Positions 1 to 8,386 of a DNA stretch of 64,000 bases are shown piece after piece; the first letter of the stretch is position 1, and every line of letters starts with the position of its first letter. Under the pieces are notes generated by a model, which saw nothing but the letters and a program-made list of their open reading frames with translations, was not told the origin of the DNA and did no database searches. Made by a program: the position numbers and the translations under genes. The DNA comes from Erginobacter sp964587835 (GTDB lineage: Bacteria > Auribacterota > Erginobacteria > Erginobacterales > Erginobacteraceae), in contig CAZPMN010000007.1 in assembly GCA_964587835.1 (NCBI GenBank), positions 50,400 through 114,399 on the forward strand. Direction: 5' to 3'.

Positions 1-616
1 CTCGTTCCTCGGGAGAGAAGCCGGCCCGGCGCAGCCCGACCACGTTCAGCCCCACCACCAACCCCCGCTCCACCAGCATCATATAGGGGGGGACCCCCTT
101 GGTTACCTTGGCCGCCCCCCCGATCATCGTCAGGGCCCCGATGTCCACGAACTGATGGACCACGGCGTTGCCGGAGATGAACGACTTGTCGGCGACATGG
201 ACGTGACCGGCCAGGAGCGCGCCGTTGGCGATGATCACCTCGTTGCCGATCGCGCAGTCGTGGCCGAGGTGGCAGTACCCCATCAGGAAGTTGTTATCCC
301 CCACCACCGTAACCCCTCCCTCCTTGGAACCCCGGTGGACGGAGCAACCTTCCCGGAAGATGTTCCCCTTCCCGATCTTAAGAAATGTCTCCGCCCCGTG
401 GTAAGAGAGATCCTGGGGGGCGTGCCCGAGGACGACAAAGGGATGGATAACGTTGTCCGGCCCGATCTCGGTGTTGGAAGTGATGAAGGCGTGGGACATC
501 ACCCTGGTCCCGGCGGCGATCTTCACCTTCCCCTCGATGATCGAGTAAGGACCGATCTCCACCCCGGAATCGATCTCGGCGGCGGGGTCAACGATCGCGG
601 TTTTGTGAATGCTCAT
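1..616 (-). CDS. lpxA: acyl-[ACP]-UDP-N-acetylglucosamine O-acyltransferase LpxA, 3' end cut by window edge
   Basis: This reading frame starts with ATG at 616 and runs off the left edge, giving 205 residues of a family that usually has about 260. It shows the left-handed beta-helix hexapeptide pattern throughout. The typical LpxA segment CHLGHDCAIGN lies near residues 115-125, with His119 matching the catalytic histidine, and VPPYMM lies near 176-180. LpxA transfers a 3-hydroxyacyl chain from acyl carrier protein to UDP-GlcNAc in the cytoplasm, the first step of lipid A synthesis, so the cell probably has an outer membrane with lipid A. It lies downstream of three nucleotidyltransferase genes on the same strand, with 161 bp between. 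The C-terminal helical domain is outside the window. Confidence 0.93.
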   Translation of the reverse strand, partial: MSIHKTAIVDPAAEIDSGVEIGPYSIIEGKVKIAAGTRVMSHAFITSNTEIGPDNVIHPFVVLGHAPQDLSYHGAETFLKIGKGNIFREGCSVHRGSKEGGVTVVGDNNFLMGYCHLGHDCAIGNEVIIANGALLAGHVHVADKSFISGNAVVHQFVDIGALTMIGGAAKVTKGVPPYMMLVERGLVVGLNVVGLRRAGFSPEER

Positions 617-777
617 CTTCGGATCATCTCCCTTAACCCGGCCCGGTCGGCCGATCAATCCCCAATCGGACCAATCTTACCAAAACGCCTGCCTCTACCC
701 AAGGTCGATTACTCATCGCCGGGACTCATCAAGTCTCCAGCATCTGCCGGCGGACCCGGCGGCGAGGGATCGGTAGT

Positions 778-1809
778 TCAGGCGGACTGGTTCCCCCCAC
801 CCGTCTTGGAGATATTGAAGCTGATGTCCACCGCCACCGCCTCCCAATCGCCCCGGGAGTCGGTGATCTTGAGCAGACGGCCTTCCAGGCTCACGTGGTC
901 TCCCGACCAGTATTCTCCCCGGATCGATCCGTCGTAGCAGATCGTCTTCAGCCCGGACCGCGGTTGACCGTTGAGGACCACATCCTCCAGCTGGAGAATA
1001 ATCGGCAGGTAGGCGTTATGGGTGTCATCGGAGATGGTCCCGGTCACCTTGACTTTTGGCTCGAGCACTGAAACATCCGCCTCGGCCAGGGGTACGTCCT
1101 CCCAGTTTCGATAGACGAAAAACGGGCAGAGGAGAAATCCCCGGTGCATAATTCGGATCGGCCAGTAGCGGCCGAATTCGAAGACCCGGCGTTCGGGTTC
1201 GGAGGAGAGCTGATGCAGCTTGTTCCGGATCCTCTGGTTCTGCTCCATATCCCCGGTGAAGATGACGTCGAAGTCCATATCCGCTTCTTCGATCTTGCCG
1301 TAGGCCAGCGACCCGGTAACCCCCATCCTCTCGAGCGGGATGTCCATGAACTCGGCGGTCTGGTCGGACCAGACCTTCACCGTCTCCGGATACATCTCCC
1401 GGCAGATGGCGAGAGAGTGAGCGGGATCGAAATAGCCGATAAAATCATCGAGGGGGAATTCCAGGGTGTAATCGGCCACCAGGGGGCGGGGTTGGTCGGG
1501 GTCGAGGTTGGGATCGACCTCGTACTGCTTGACGATCTGGACGTCGTTCATGATCGCCACGTGCTCGCCGTCGATCCAGACCTTGTGCATCGCCTGATAG
1601 GGGCGGCCCCAGATGGCGGAGTCGCCCTCGGCCAACGGATAGTAGATGATCTTCCCGATGAAGCTACCCGGGGTGGGGTGATAGTACCCGTGGGAGAAGA
1701 CGAAGCATCCGTCCTTGCGGAGAAAATACAGGGAGTCCTTGATCCGGCCTTCCAGCTCGGAGATCGGGGTGAGGAACTTTTCCATCATCTGATCGAATTT
1801 ATCCGTCAT
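778..1809 (-). CDS. predicted nucleotidyltransferase, tandem paralogue 1
   Basis: The central motif GVTGSLAYG followed by an acidic DMDFD run matches the minimal nucleotidyltransferase signature (G-S, then D-x-D) of the DNA polymerase beta superfamily. About 160 residues precede it, including SLYFLRKDGCFVFSHGYYHP. After it comes a C-terminal domain with TISDDTHNAYLP and YDGSIRGEYWSGD that may be an OB-like fold. This layout resembles, from memory, archaeal predicted nucleotidyltransferases of the COG1665 type. I chose ATG at 1809 because it matches the N-termini of the two paralogues and follows an AGAGGTG ribosome site; a longer frame reaches 1872 but overlaps the upstream gene. It is 17 bp from its paralogue and last of the three. 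The substrate is unknown. Confidence 0.8.
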   Translation of the reverse strand: MTDKFDQMMEKFLTPISELEGRIKDSLYFLRKDGCFVFSHGYYHPTPGSFIGKIIYYPLAEGDSAIWGRPYQAMHKVWIDGEHVAIMNDVQIVKQYEVDPNLDPDQPRPLVADYTLEFPLDDFIGYFDPAHSLAICREMYPETVKVWSDQTAEFMDIPLERMGVTGSLAYGKIEEADMDFDVIFTGDMEQNQRIRNKLHQLSSEPERRVFEFGRYWPIRIMHRGFLLCPFFVYRNWEDVPLAEADVSVLEPKVKVTGTISDDTHNAYLPIILQLEDVVLNGQPRSGLKTICYDGSIRGEYWSGDHVSLEGRLLKITDSRGDWEAVAVDISFNISKTGGGNQSA

Positions 1810-1826
1810 CTTCGCACCTCTTGAAA

Positions 1827-2900
1827 TCAGGTTTGGTTCGTCGGCGCGCTGGCCGCGACCTCCGGAGCCCACTGTCTCCGCGGATCCTCGCCGATCTTTC
1901 TGATGTTATCCCACAGGGTCACTAAGACCGCCGGGAAAGTCTCACCCAGCTGGGTAACCTCGATCAGGCGGGCCTTCATCTTCAGGATATCCCCGTTGAA
2001 GAACTCGCCCCGCAACGCACCGTCATAGATGATCAGGGGCCGGGGTTCGGCGGATTCGCCGGCGATCTTCATCTCCTCCAGGGGCAGCAACGGGGGCATA
2101 TAGTTGGTATGCGTGTCGTCGGCCACCACCCCCGAGACCTCGGTATCTTCCCGGATCACTTTCACGGTAAAGTCCCGCAGGGGAGCCTCCTCCCAGCGCT
2201 CGTAAGTGAAGAAGGGGCAGATCAGGTAACCCTGCTCGTACATCCGCATCGGCCACCAGCGACCGAATTCTATCACCCGGTGTTCCGGAAGCACCGAAAG
2301 CGAGCGGATTTTCCGGTAAACCCTCCGGTTCTCTTCGATCGTCCCCGGGATGACCAGGTCGAGGTCGTCGTCGCCCTCCTCGTGGCGGCCGTAGGCCAGT
2401 GAGCCGGTCAGGCCGAGCTTCTCCCAGGGCACTTCCAGGGCCTGGGCCGCCAGGCGGGTCCCCTCCCCCACCCAGGGATAGGCCTCCTGGCAGACCCGCA
2501 ACGAATGGACCGGGTCGAAGTATCCGATGCAGTCGGAGAGGGAGAACTCCATCTCGTATTCGACATAGACCGGCCGCTCGGCATCCGGGTCGAGGCTGGG
2601 ATCGATCTCACCGTGCTTCCTGATCTGCTCGGGATGCCCGATGTAGATGTTCTCGTCTCCCACCATCTTCTTGGTGGTACAGCCGTACTCGCGGCCGAAG
2701 ACGTCGACCCCCCCGCCCTTTTCCGGGTAGTAGATGATCTTCCCGTACATCCCGCCTTCCGGATGACAGTAGCCCTCGGTGAAGATGAAGCTCCCGTCCC
2801 GGCGGAGGAAATAGAGGGAATCGGAGGCTCTCCCCCCCGGCAGCTCGGAGAGCGGCCGGAGAAATTTATCCAGCATATCGTCAAAATCGCGTATCTTCAT
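1827..2900 (-). CDS. predicted nucleotidyltransferase, tandem paralogue 2
   Basis: This 357-residue protein has the same three-part layout as its neighbours: an N-terminal region with DSLYFLRRDGSFIFTEGYCHP, a nucleotidyltransferase motif LGLTGSLAYG with acidic GDDDLDLV at about residues 162-183, and a C-terminal VVADDTHTNYMPP plus YDGALRGEFFNGD segment. The Gly-Ser pair and the metal-binding aspartates are intact, so catalysis is plausible. Spacers of 15 and 17 bp to the flanking paralogues indicate one transcript. The function is unknown. Divergent tandem copies suggest related but different substrates, or a multi-subunit enzyme; that is inference. Confidence 0.8.
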   Translation of the reverse strand: MKIRDFDDMLDKFLRPLSELPGGRASDSLYFLRRDGSFIFTEGYCHPEGGMYGKIIYYPEKGGGVDVFGREYGCTTKKMVGDENIYIGHPEQIRKHGEIDPSLDPDAERPVYVEYEMEFSLSDCIGYFDPVHSLRVCQEAYPWVGEGTRLAAQALEVPWEKLGLTGSLAYGRHEEGDDDLDLVIPGTIEENRRVYRKIRSLSVLPEHRVIEFGRWWPMRMYEQGYLICPFFTYERWEEAPLRDFTVKVIREDTEVSGVVADDTHTNYMPPLLPLEEMKIAGESAEPRPLIIYDGALRGEFFNGDILKMKARLIEVTQLGETFPAVLVTLWDNIRKIGEDPRRQWAPEVAASAPTNQT

Positions 2901-2915
2901 TCTCTTAACAATCCC

Positions 2916-3923
2916 TCAGTCCTCTTTCTCGATCTGATCGCTCAGGGTCACCAGGAGGGCTTCTTCCTCCTTGTCCTCCTGCTCGATCAGGACCCGCTGG
3001 GCAACGAACTTCAGGTAATCCCCGGAGAAATACTCTCCCCGCAAGGCACCATCGTAGATGACCAACCGCAGGTCCCGGCATTTTTTCCCGTTCAGCATCA
3101 GATGGGTGAGCTTGACTATCGAGGGCATATAGATGGTATGGGTGTCGTCATCGACCATCCCCACACCCTTGACATCCTCTTCCAGTACCTTCATCCGGGC
3201 TTTTCTTAAGGGAATCTCCTCCTCCCGGCGGTAATTAAAGAAGGAACAAATCATCATCCCCTTCCAGTAGAACCGGATCGGCCACCAGCGCCCGAACTCG
3301 AAGACTCGGTTGCGGGGATCGCGGGTCACTTCCCTGATCTGGTCCAGGATCTTCCGGTTCTCCTCGATCGAACCGTACCAGACCAGGTCGATGTCGTCAT
3401 CCGGCTCCTCGAACTTGCCGTAGCAGGTGGAACCGGTGCAGCCGAGGCGGGCGAGGGGGACATCGAATCCGGTAGAGATATCCTCAACCGACTCCTTGAC
3501 CGCGGGATACATCTTCATCGCCTCCCGCAGGGAGTGGTGGTGCTCGAAGACTCCGACGAAATCGCTTAAGGGAAACTCGACGTGGTATTCCTGGTAGACC
3601 GGCCGCGGCCGGGCGGGATCAAGCGCCGGGGTCAGTTCAAACTGGAGCCGCATCTGCTCCGGGTGGGGGATCAGGATCAGTTCACCGTCAACCACCTTCT
3701 TGTAGCTGGAACGGAACTTCTTCCCGAAGATATCGGTATCCCCCTCCGGGTCGGGGGCAAGCATAACCTTTCCCATCACCCCGTTATCGGGATGGAGGTA
3801 TCCCTCGGTGAAGACAAAGGCCCCATCCCTTCTCAGGAAGTAAAGGGCGTCCTCCACCCCCATCTCCAGACTGGAAAGCGGTTGGAGAAAACGCGGAATT
3901 ACCTGTTTATAGAGATCGTTCAT
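2916..3923 (-). CDS. predicted nucleotidyltransferase, tandem paralogue 3 (first in operon)
   Basis: This is a 335-residue protein with the conserved start DALYFLRRDGAFVFTEGYLHPDNG, nucleotidyltransferase motif LGCTGSTCYG with acidic EPDDDIDLV, and C-terminal MVDDDTHTIYMPS and YDGALRGEYFSGD. All the catalytic-looking residues shared by the three paralogues are present. An AGAGGGAG ribosome site sits just upstream of the ATG at 3923. It is the first gene of the minus-strand set that continues through the two paralogues toward lpxA, so the promoter probably lies in 3924-4140, between it and the divergent L,D-transpeptidase gene. Substrate and pathway are unknown. Confidence 0.8.
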   Translation of the reverse strand: MNDLYKQVIPRFLQPLSSLEMGVEDALYFLRRDGAFVFTEGYLHPDNGVMGKVMLAPDPEGDTDIFGKKFRSSYKKVVDGELILIPHPEQMRLQFELTPALDPARPRPVYQEYHVEFPLSDFVGVFEHHHSLREAMKMYPAVKESVEDISTGFDVPLARLGCTGSTCYGKFEEPDDDIDLVWYGSIEENRKILDQIREVTRDPRNRVFEFGRWWPIRFYWKGMMICSFFNYRREEEIPLRKARMKVLEEDVKGVGMVDDDTHTIYMPSIVKLTHLMLNGKKCRDLRLVIYDGALRGEYFSGDYLKFVAQRVLIEQEDKEEEALLVTLSDQIEKED

Positions 3924-4163
3924 GGTTCTCCCTCTTGATTCAAGTCACGGACGGAAACTGCGTAGGCTTACGCGAGGTCTGGCATCCGAAAGGACGGATA
4001 ATCTAGGGCCAGAGCCTCTGGCTGTCAATGCAAAAATCAGCGGCCGCGACCGGCTGATGCCAGCTCGGCGAACCAGCTGAAAATTTTTCCTACCCACCCC
4101 GGCGGGATACGGGTATATTCTGACCATTCCCGTGTTGACATCCAAAAAAGGAGGAGAAAATCG

Positions 4164-4943
4164 ATGAAGAAATTACTGTTTATAGCGCTGACTCTCCTGG
4201 CCGCCGCTTGCGCCACCCATCGTCCGGAGCTTCCCCCGCCCCCCCCGGCGGAGCCGATTGACACCGGAGTGGAAGAAGTGGAGATCGAGGAGACGGAAGC
4301 GGTCATCTTTGACCTGGAGGAGGAAGGAGATACGGTTATCGCCGTCGAGGAAGAGGCGCAAATCCCCGCGCCGGTCGGGGAGAATCTCTCCTGGGAGGAG
4401 ATCGCCGACCTGGGCCGGGACTATACCATCCAGCCCGGAGACACCCTTTCCCGGATCGCGGCCCGCCATAACGTGGGGACGGGCCTGCTCGTCCGCCTCA
4501 ATGATATCCCCAACCCCGACCTGATCCGGGAAGGGCGGACCCTCAGGGTGGTCGACGGGCCCTTCCGCGTCGTGGTGGACAAAAGCGAGCGGACCCTGGG
4601 CGTCTACCTCGGCGACACCTTCATCCGTTCCTACCCGGTGGCCCTGGGCAAGCGGGATAGCACCCCGGAGGGAGAATTCAAGGTCCTGCGGAAACTGGAG
4701 AATCCCCCTTGGACCGACCCCTATAACCGGACCGTCGTCACCGCCGACGACCCGGAGTACCCGCTGGGGACGCGTTGGATCGAGTTCATTCCCCCACCCG
4801 GGGCTTACGGGATTCACGGGTCGAAGCTCGCCGAGGAAATCGGGACCGAGGCCTCCTTCGGCTGCGTCCGCCTCCTCCACCCCCAGGAAGAGGAGGTCTA
4901 CGACTTCCTAACCCTCGGCTCCCCCATCCTGATCAAACCCTAA
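4164..4943 (+). CDS. LysM / L,D-transpeptidase (YkuD) lipoprotein
   Basis: The N-terminus MKKLLFIALTLLAAAC is a lipoprotein signal with the acylated cysteine at residue 16. A proline- and glutamate-rich spacer follows (about 20-80), then a LysM peptidoglycan-binding repeat (87-130, YTIQPGDTLSRIAARHNV) and a YkuD domain (134-259). The catalytic signature is present: HGS at 218-220 and SFGCVR at 231-236 with nucleophile Cys234. Such enzymes form 3-3 peptidoglycan crosslinks or attach proteins to meso-diaminopimelate in the periplasm. A strong GGAGGAG ribosome site at 4150-4156 fixes the ATG at 4164. The gene is divergent from the nucleotidyltransferase operon and followed by a large non-coding repeat. 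Confidence 0.92.
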   Translation: MKKLLFIALTLLAAACATHRPELPPPPPAEPIDTGVEEVEIEETEAVIFDLEEEGDTVIAVEEEAQIPAPVGENLSWEEIADLGRDYTIQPGDTLSRIAARHNVGTGLLVRLNDIPNPDLIREGRTLRVVDGPFRVVVDKSERTLGVYLGDTFIRSYPVALGKRDSTPEGEFKVLRKLENPPWTDPYNRTVVTADDPEYPLGTRWIEFIPPPGAYGIHGSKLAEEIGTEASFGCVRLLHPQEEEVYDFLTLGSPILIKP

Positions 4944-4960
4944 CTACCCCACCGGGTTTT

Positions 4961-5280
4961 GAACCGCAAAGACGCAAAGTACGCAAAGAAACGCAGAGAA
5001 CTGGGAAAATTTTTAACCACAGAGAGCACAGAGTAGGGAAGAAATTTCCATCTATAAAATCAGGGGGAGCGAGCATAGCTTGCTCCCCCGAACAAGTAAC
5101 CCGGCGGCGGAAAATATTGTTTTCCGATTCGGGTTACTTGTTCGGGGGGCGCGGGATCGAAGATCCCGGCCCCCCTTATTTTATAGATGGAAATTTCCGG
5201 CCTTTGCGTTCTTTGCGTCTTTGCGGTGCATTATTTTCCAGTTCTTTTCTCTGCGTCCCTCTGCGTTCTCTGCGGTTCAT
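4961..5280. repeat. composite inverted repeat of GCAAAGA/GCAGAGA units enclosing a cloverleaf
   Basis: The 336-bp spacer between the L,D-transpeptidase and the M48 gene holds no credible gene. Its outer parts carry short CGCAAAG / CGCAGAG units: 4963-5035 on this strand and the same kinds of unit, in the opposite sense, at 5203-5278. They enclose a long palindrome at 5041-5197, listed separately. The right edge touches the TAA stop of the M48 gene at 5280. Confidence 0.8.
5041..5197. repeat. cloverleaf-forming palindrome (perfect 20-bp outer stem, three inner hairpins)
   Basis: Positions 5041-5060 are the exact reverse complement of 5178-5197 (ATTTTATAGATGGAAATTTC on the right arm). Between the arms three separate inverted repeats follow one another: 5063-5089 (GGGGGAGC arms), 5090-5143 (GAACAAGTAACCCG arms, with a further GGAAAA/TTTTCC inner stem), and 5144-5175 (GGGGGGC/CGGGATC arms around GAA). 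Together they could fold into a four-way cloverleaf as RNA or as extruded DNA. No open reading frame explains it. It could be a MITE-like mobile repeat, a structured RNA, or a bidirectional terminator. Confidence 0.85.
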
Positions 5281-6095
5281 TAATTTCCCGGTAAGGGGCG
5301 GTAGTAGTTGAGCACCTCCGGCATCATCCCCTTGATCTCCTCGATCCGCTTCTCGCTGGCCGGGTGGGTGGAGAGGAACTCCAGGTTTCCCCGGCCGCCT
5401 TCGGCCCTCATCCTCTCCCAGAAAGGGATCGCAGCCCTCGGGTCGTACCCGGCCCGCGCGGTCAGGATCAGTCCGATCCGGTCGGCCTCGTATTCCTGGA
5501 GCCGACTGTAAGGGAGCAGCAACCCGGCCTGTCCCCCCAGTCCGAAAGCGGTCATCCAGAGGGCCCGAGTCGTCTCCGGTTCTTCCCGCAGGGCCAGGCT
5601 CAAGCCCGTCGCCCCCAGTTCAAAGAGGAGCAGCTGGCTGAGCCGTTCCCGCCCGTGGTTGGCCAGAACGTGCGCCACCTCGTGCCCCATCACCACCGCC
5701 ACCCCGTTCTCGTCGGCGGCCAGGGGGAGGATCCCGGTATAGAAGGCGATCTTCCCCCCCGGCATCGCCCAGGCGTTGACCGTCTCGTCGTCATCTATCA
5801 GGTTAAACTCCCAGTCGAACTCCCCTGCCCGCTCCCCCTGGTCTTCGTCCCGGAGGAACTCCTCCGCCGCCGGCGCGATCCGCCTCCCCACCCGGTTGAT
5901 CATCTCGGCCTCCGCCGTCCCGGTGATGACCTTCGAACCCTCGATCGCCTCCCGGTAGGAGGCGCGGCTCATCTCCATCACCTCGCCCTCCGGCATCAGG
6001 GAGAACTGCGACCGGCCCGTGTAGGGCACCGTGGTACAGCCGAAGAAGACCCCGACCGCCAGGATCAGAACCAAAAATCCGCGTATCGCCTTCAT
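5280..6095 (-). CDS. M48 family metalloprotease lipoprotein (LoiP/BepA-like)
   Basis: Starting at ATG 6095, the 271-residue product opens with MKAIRGFLVLILAVGVFFGC, a lipoprotein signal with Cys20. The zinc protease motif HEVAH is at 138-142, and EYEAD at 201-205 carries the third ligand and conserved Asp. A STHPASEKRIEEI tail near 242-254 is typical of M48 proteases. Members of this family work in the periplasm on outer-membrane protein quality control. The open frame extends upstream to 6197, but that extra part lies in repeat sequence and would bury the signal peptide, so I prefer the internal start. The TAA stop abuts the cloverleaf repeat. Confidence 0.9.
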   Translation of the reverse strand: MKAIRGFLVLILAVGVFFGCTTVPYTGRSQFSLMPEGEVMEMSRASYREAIEGSKVITGTAEAEMINRVGRRIAPAAEEFLRDEDQGERAGEFDWEFNLIDDDETVNAWAMPGGKIAFYTGILPLAADENGVAVVMGHEVAHVLANHGRERLSQLLLFELGATGLSLALREEPETTRALWMTAFGLGGQAGLLLPYSRLQEYEADRIGLILTARAGYDPRAAIPFWERMRAEGGRGNLEFLSTHPASEKRIEEIKGMMPEVLNYYRPLPGN

Positions 6096-6142
6096 ACTGA
6101 TTATTGTCTTGCCCCCAATCTTTGTCTTTAGGCTTGGTATCC

Positions 6143-6240
6143 CGAGCAAATTCAAGCAAAGCGATACTACAATTACTACAAGGAATGCCCTCGGCATTCC
6201 GATCCCGCAAGCCCGAAGGGCGATCCTACTGCTTACGACT
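6143..6240. repeat. hairpin array with shared linkers, copy 1
   Basis: A head segment (CAAGCAAAGCGATACTACA, then TTACTACAAG) leads into hairpin GAATGCC-ctc-GGCATTC (6183-6199), a linker CGATCCCGCAAG (6200-6211), a short hairpin CCC-gaa-GGG (6212-6220), and CGATCCTACTG. The same head occurs in reverse at 61392-61423, and the same first hairpin plus similar linkers occur at 8717-8805. It fills the gap between the M48 gene start and the end of the GT2 gene. Confidence 0.7.
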
Positions 6241-6246
6241 TTCTTC

Positions 6247-7269
6247 TCAATACTTTCTTCCGGACAAATACCCTCCTATCCCCCACAAAATACCCATCCC
6301 GGCAACCAGGATATCCAGGGGCAGTAACAGCATAAGGCGGAGAATAAAGCCGGGGCCCCGGATCTTGCCCATGTACTGGATCATCACCAGGTTGCTCAGC
6401 CAGATCCCGGCCAGGGCGGCCGGGACCGACCAGAACCAGATCCCGGAGCGAAAGACCAGGCCGGCCAGGATTCCCAGCACCCCGAGGGCGCAGAACCCCA
6501 GACCGCCGATGAAGCCGAACGGGACCGAGGTCTTCCCGGCAAAAAGCGCCGAATCCCCGCCCCGGTTTCTCAGCCAGGTCCGGGTCTCGTCGGCCGAACG
6601 GACAAAATCGTTCTTCAGCAATCCCCCCAGTGAATAGCGCTTATGGTGGCGCACTTCCAGCCGGCCCTCGATCACCACCTTACCCCCTGCTTTCAGGATC
6701 CGGTTGCCGAAGTCGGTATCCTCCAGACTCGGGGTCCGATAACCGCCGTCGAAACCGCCCAGCTTCAGGAAGAGTTCCCGGGGTATCGCCGCGATCGAGG
6801 TGTAGAACAGACCCGACTCCCTCGGTGCCCGGAGAAAGGAGTAACGGAGCCAGAGGTTCTTATAGACGCTGGCGAAGTTGGAGTACTTCATCCGCTCCGA
6901 CTGGATCCCGGTCAGCCCCCGGCGCCGGTTCTTCCCCTCTCGGTAAAACTCCCCCACGATCCCCAGGCAATTTTCCCCGATCTCAACATCGGTGTCGATG
7001 AAGAGAACAATCTCTCCCCGCGCCGCCGCCGCGCCGGCATTGCGGGCCGCAGCCGGGCCCCGGTTTTCCTCCAGCCGGATCGTCCGGAACGGTTCCGTCA
7101 CCGCCACCGGAACGGAGGAGCCGTCGTCGACCACCAGGACCTCGAGGCCGGGGTAGGCGACCCGCTCGAGGGGATTGAGGCACTCGGTCAGCTCCGGCCC
7201 GGGGTTGTAGGCGGGGATGACTACCGAGATGGATGGGAGTCCTTCCGGTCTTTTCTCTTCCAGCGCCAT
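6247..7269 (-). CDS. GT2 glycosyltransferase with C-terminal membrane segments
   Basis: The product (340 aa from ATG 7269) has the GT-A nucleotide-sugar fold: SISVVIPAYNPG at 13-24, VLVVDDGSS at 44-52, and the metal-binding DTD at 92-94. The C-terminal 90 residues form several hydrophobic segments, so it is probably anchored in the inner membrane and uses a lipid-linked or nearby acceptor. An upstream extension to 7521 exists but has no family resemblance. The chosen start overlaps the preceding GT2 gene by about 49 bp, which suggests coupled translation. Donor and acceptor cannot be read from the sequence. Confidence 0.85.
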   Translation of the reverse strand: MALEEKRPEGLPSISVVIPAYNPGPELTECLNPLERVAYPGLEVLVVDDGSSVPVAVTEPFRTIRLEENRGPAAARNAGAAAARGEIVLFIDTDVEIGENCLGIVGEFYREGKNRRRGLTGIQSERMKYSNFASVYKNLWLRYSFLRAPRESGLFYTSIAAIPRELFLKLGGFDGGYRTPSLEDTDFGNRILKAGGKVVIEGRLEVRHHKRYSLGGLLKNDFVRSADETRTWLRNRGGDSALFAGKTSVPFGFIGGLGFCALGVLGILAGLVFRSGIWFWSVPAALAGIWLSNLVMIQYMGKIRGPGFILRLMLLLPLDILVAGMGILWGIGGYLSGRKY

Positions 7270-7931
7270 TTCTTCAGCATAAAGCGGAGGTTGGCGAAGC
7301 CGTCCCTCCACATCCTCAGTTTGCTCTCGCCCAGCCGGATATTGATGTAGAGGACGGGGAGCTCGGCCGCCTTTACCGAGGGGTCGGTGAAGGCCTCGAT
7401 CTTGAACTCCTCGGAGAGGGCCCAGCCGTCGCTCTCCAGCCTCACCCGCTGAAGCAGTTCCCGCTTGAAGACCCAGATCCCGGACTGGGAGTCGAAGACC
7501 CAGAACCGGAAAAGGACCCAACAGACCGCGTCCAGGAACATATCCCCGAGAAACCGCAGCAGGCTGACCAGGGTCCGGAAGCGGTCGGGGACCCGCCGCC
7601 CGGTAATGAAGTCGAGGTTGTGCTCGACCAGGTACTTGATCATCCGCCGGTAGCTCTCGAAGAGGCAGGTCCCGTCGGCGTCCATCGTCATAATGATATC
7701 CCCGGTGGCCGCCCGAAAGCCCGCCTTCAGGGCCGCCCCGTACCCCTGTTTCTCCTCCACCACCACCCGGCAGCCGAACCCCCGGCAGACGCTGGCGGTA
7801 TCATCGGTGCAGTTGTTGTCGACGATTATGATCTCGTCAAGATACTCCGGGGTGTCCTGGAGCAGGTGAGAGAGCCCCTCGGCCTCGTTGTGGGCCGGGA
7901 TCACCAGCGATATTTTCTTGCCGAAGAGCAT
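7221..7931 (-). CDS. GT2 glycosyltransferase, DPM1/polyprenyl-phosphate type
   Basis: This 236-residue GT-A protein has KISLVIPAHNEAEGL at 6-20, IIIVDNNCTDDT at 34-45, and the DAD metal motif at 84-86. The GYGAALKAGF segment (63-72) and short length resemble enzymes that load a sugar onto polyprenyl phosphate, the donor used by GT39-type membrane transferases such as those at 10.2, 14.3 and 59.6 kb. That link is inference. The end overlaps the next GT2 gene. No strong C-terminal membrane segments are seen. Confidence 0.83.
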   Translation of the reverse strand: MLFGKKISLVIPAHNEAEGLSHLLQDTPEYLDEIIIVDNNCTDDTASVCRGFGCRVVVEEKQGYGAALKAGFRAATGDIIMTMDADGTCLFESYRRMIKYLVEHNLDFITGRRVPDRFRTLVSLLRFLGDMFLDAVCWVLFRFWVFDSQSGIWVFKRELLQRVRLESDGWALSEEFKIEAFTDPSVKAAELPVLYINIRLGESKLRMWRDGFANLRFMLKKWRWKRKDRKDSHPSR

Positions 7932-7973
7932 AGCCGGGCCTTTTGCTTACCAGGGCATCAAATTATGTTGGAT

Positions 7974-8020
7974 GTCATTGCGAGGACTCCGAACGAAGTG
8001 AGGGGGACGAAGCAATCTAT
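7974..8020. repeat. CATTGCGAG-type repeat, single arm
   Basis: A 47-bp copy of the CATTGCGAG...GAAGCAATCT repeat lies between the GT2 gene and vapC. Its right end (CAATCTA) contains the TAG stop codon of vapC at 8017-8019. Confidence 0.85.
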
Positions 8021-8376
8021 TCCCCGGCAATGCCCAGGGATTCGGCCACCGCCTTCAATTTACGATCCGCCGTCCAGAGAGCCACGCCGCTGAGCAGGGC
8101 CGAAGCTAGAAGATGCACATCGATCCAGCCCAACCCTCGCCCGAAAAGCCTTTGCTTCTCTATCAGGTGAAGAACCTCGGAATGGGTCGCAATCTTCACG
8201 GTGGGCAGGGAGGAAAGAAGCATCAAAATCTCCTCCCGGTTGGAGAGGTTCCCGCAAGCCAGTTCGCCGATGACAAATGGATGGGTGGTTACTTCCCCTG
8301 TGGAGAGAAGATCGCCCAAACGGCCGCTTCCCCGCCGGAGATGGTCGATCCAGACCGACGTATCCACCAGGACCAT
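8017..8376 (-). CDS. vapC: VapC-type PIN-domain ribonuclease toxin
   Basis: This 119-residue PIN protein begins MVLVDTSVWIDHLR. The four expected acidic residues are present: Asp5, Glu38 (in GELACG), Asp86 (in WIDVHLLA) and Asp104 (in WTADRKL). VapC toxins cleave tRNA or other RNA when freed from the antitoxin. The gene follows the antitoxin gene by 10 bp, the usual order. The stop codon lies inside a dispersed repeat, so the last residue or two may be repeat-derived. Confidence 0.92.
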   Translation of the reverse strand: MVLVDTSVWIDHLRRGSGRLGDLLSTGEVTTHPFVIGELACGNLSNREEILMLLSSLPTVKIATHSEVLHLIEKQRLFGRGLGWIDVHLLASALLSGVALWTADRKLKAVAESLGIAGE

Positions 8377-8386
8377 CCGTGCCCTC

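Noticed and set aside
4135..4140. TTGACA upstream of the L,D-transpeptidase as a -35 box
   Set aside because: It is only about 10 bp before the ribosome site, leaving no room for a -10 and transcription start.
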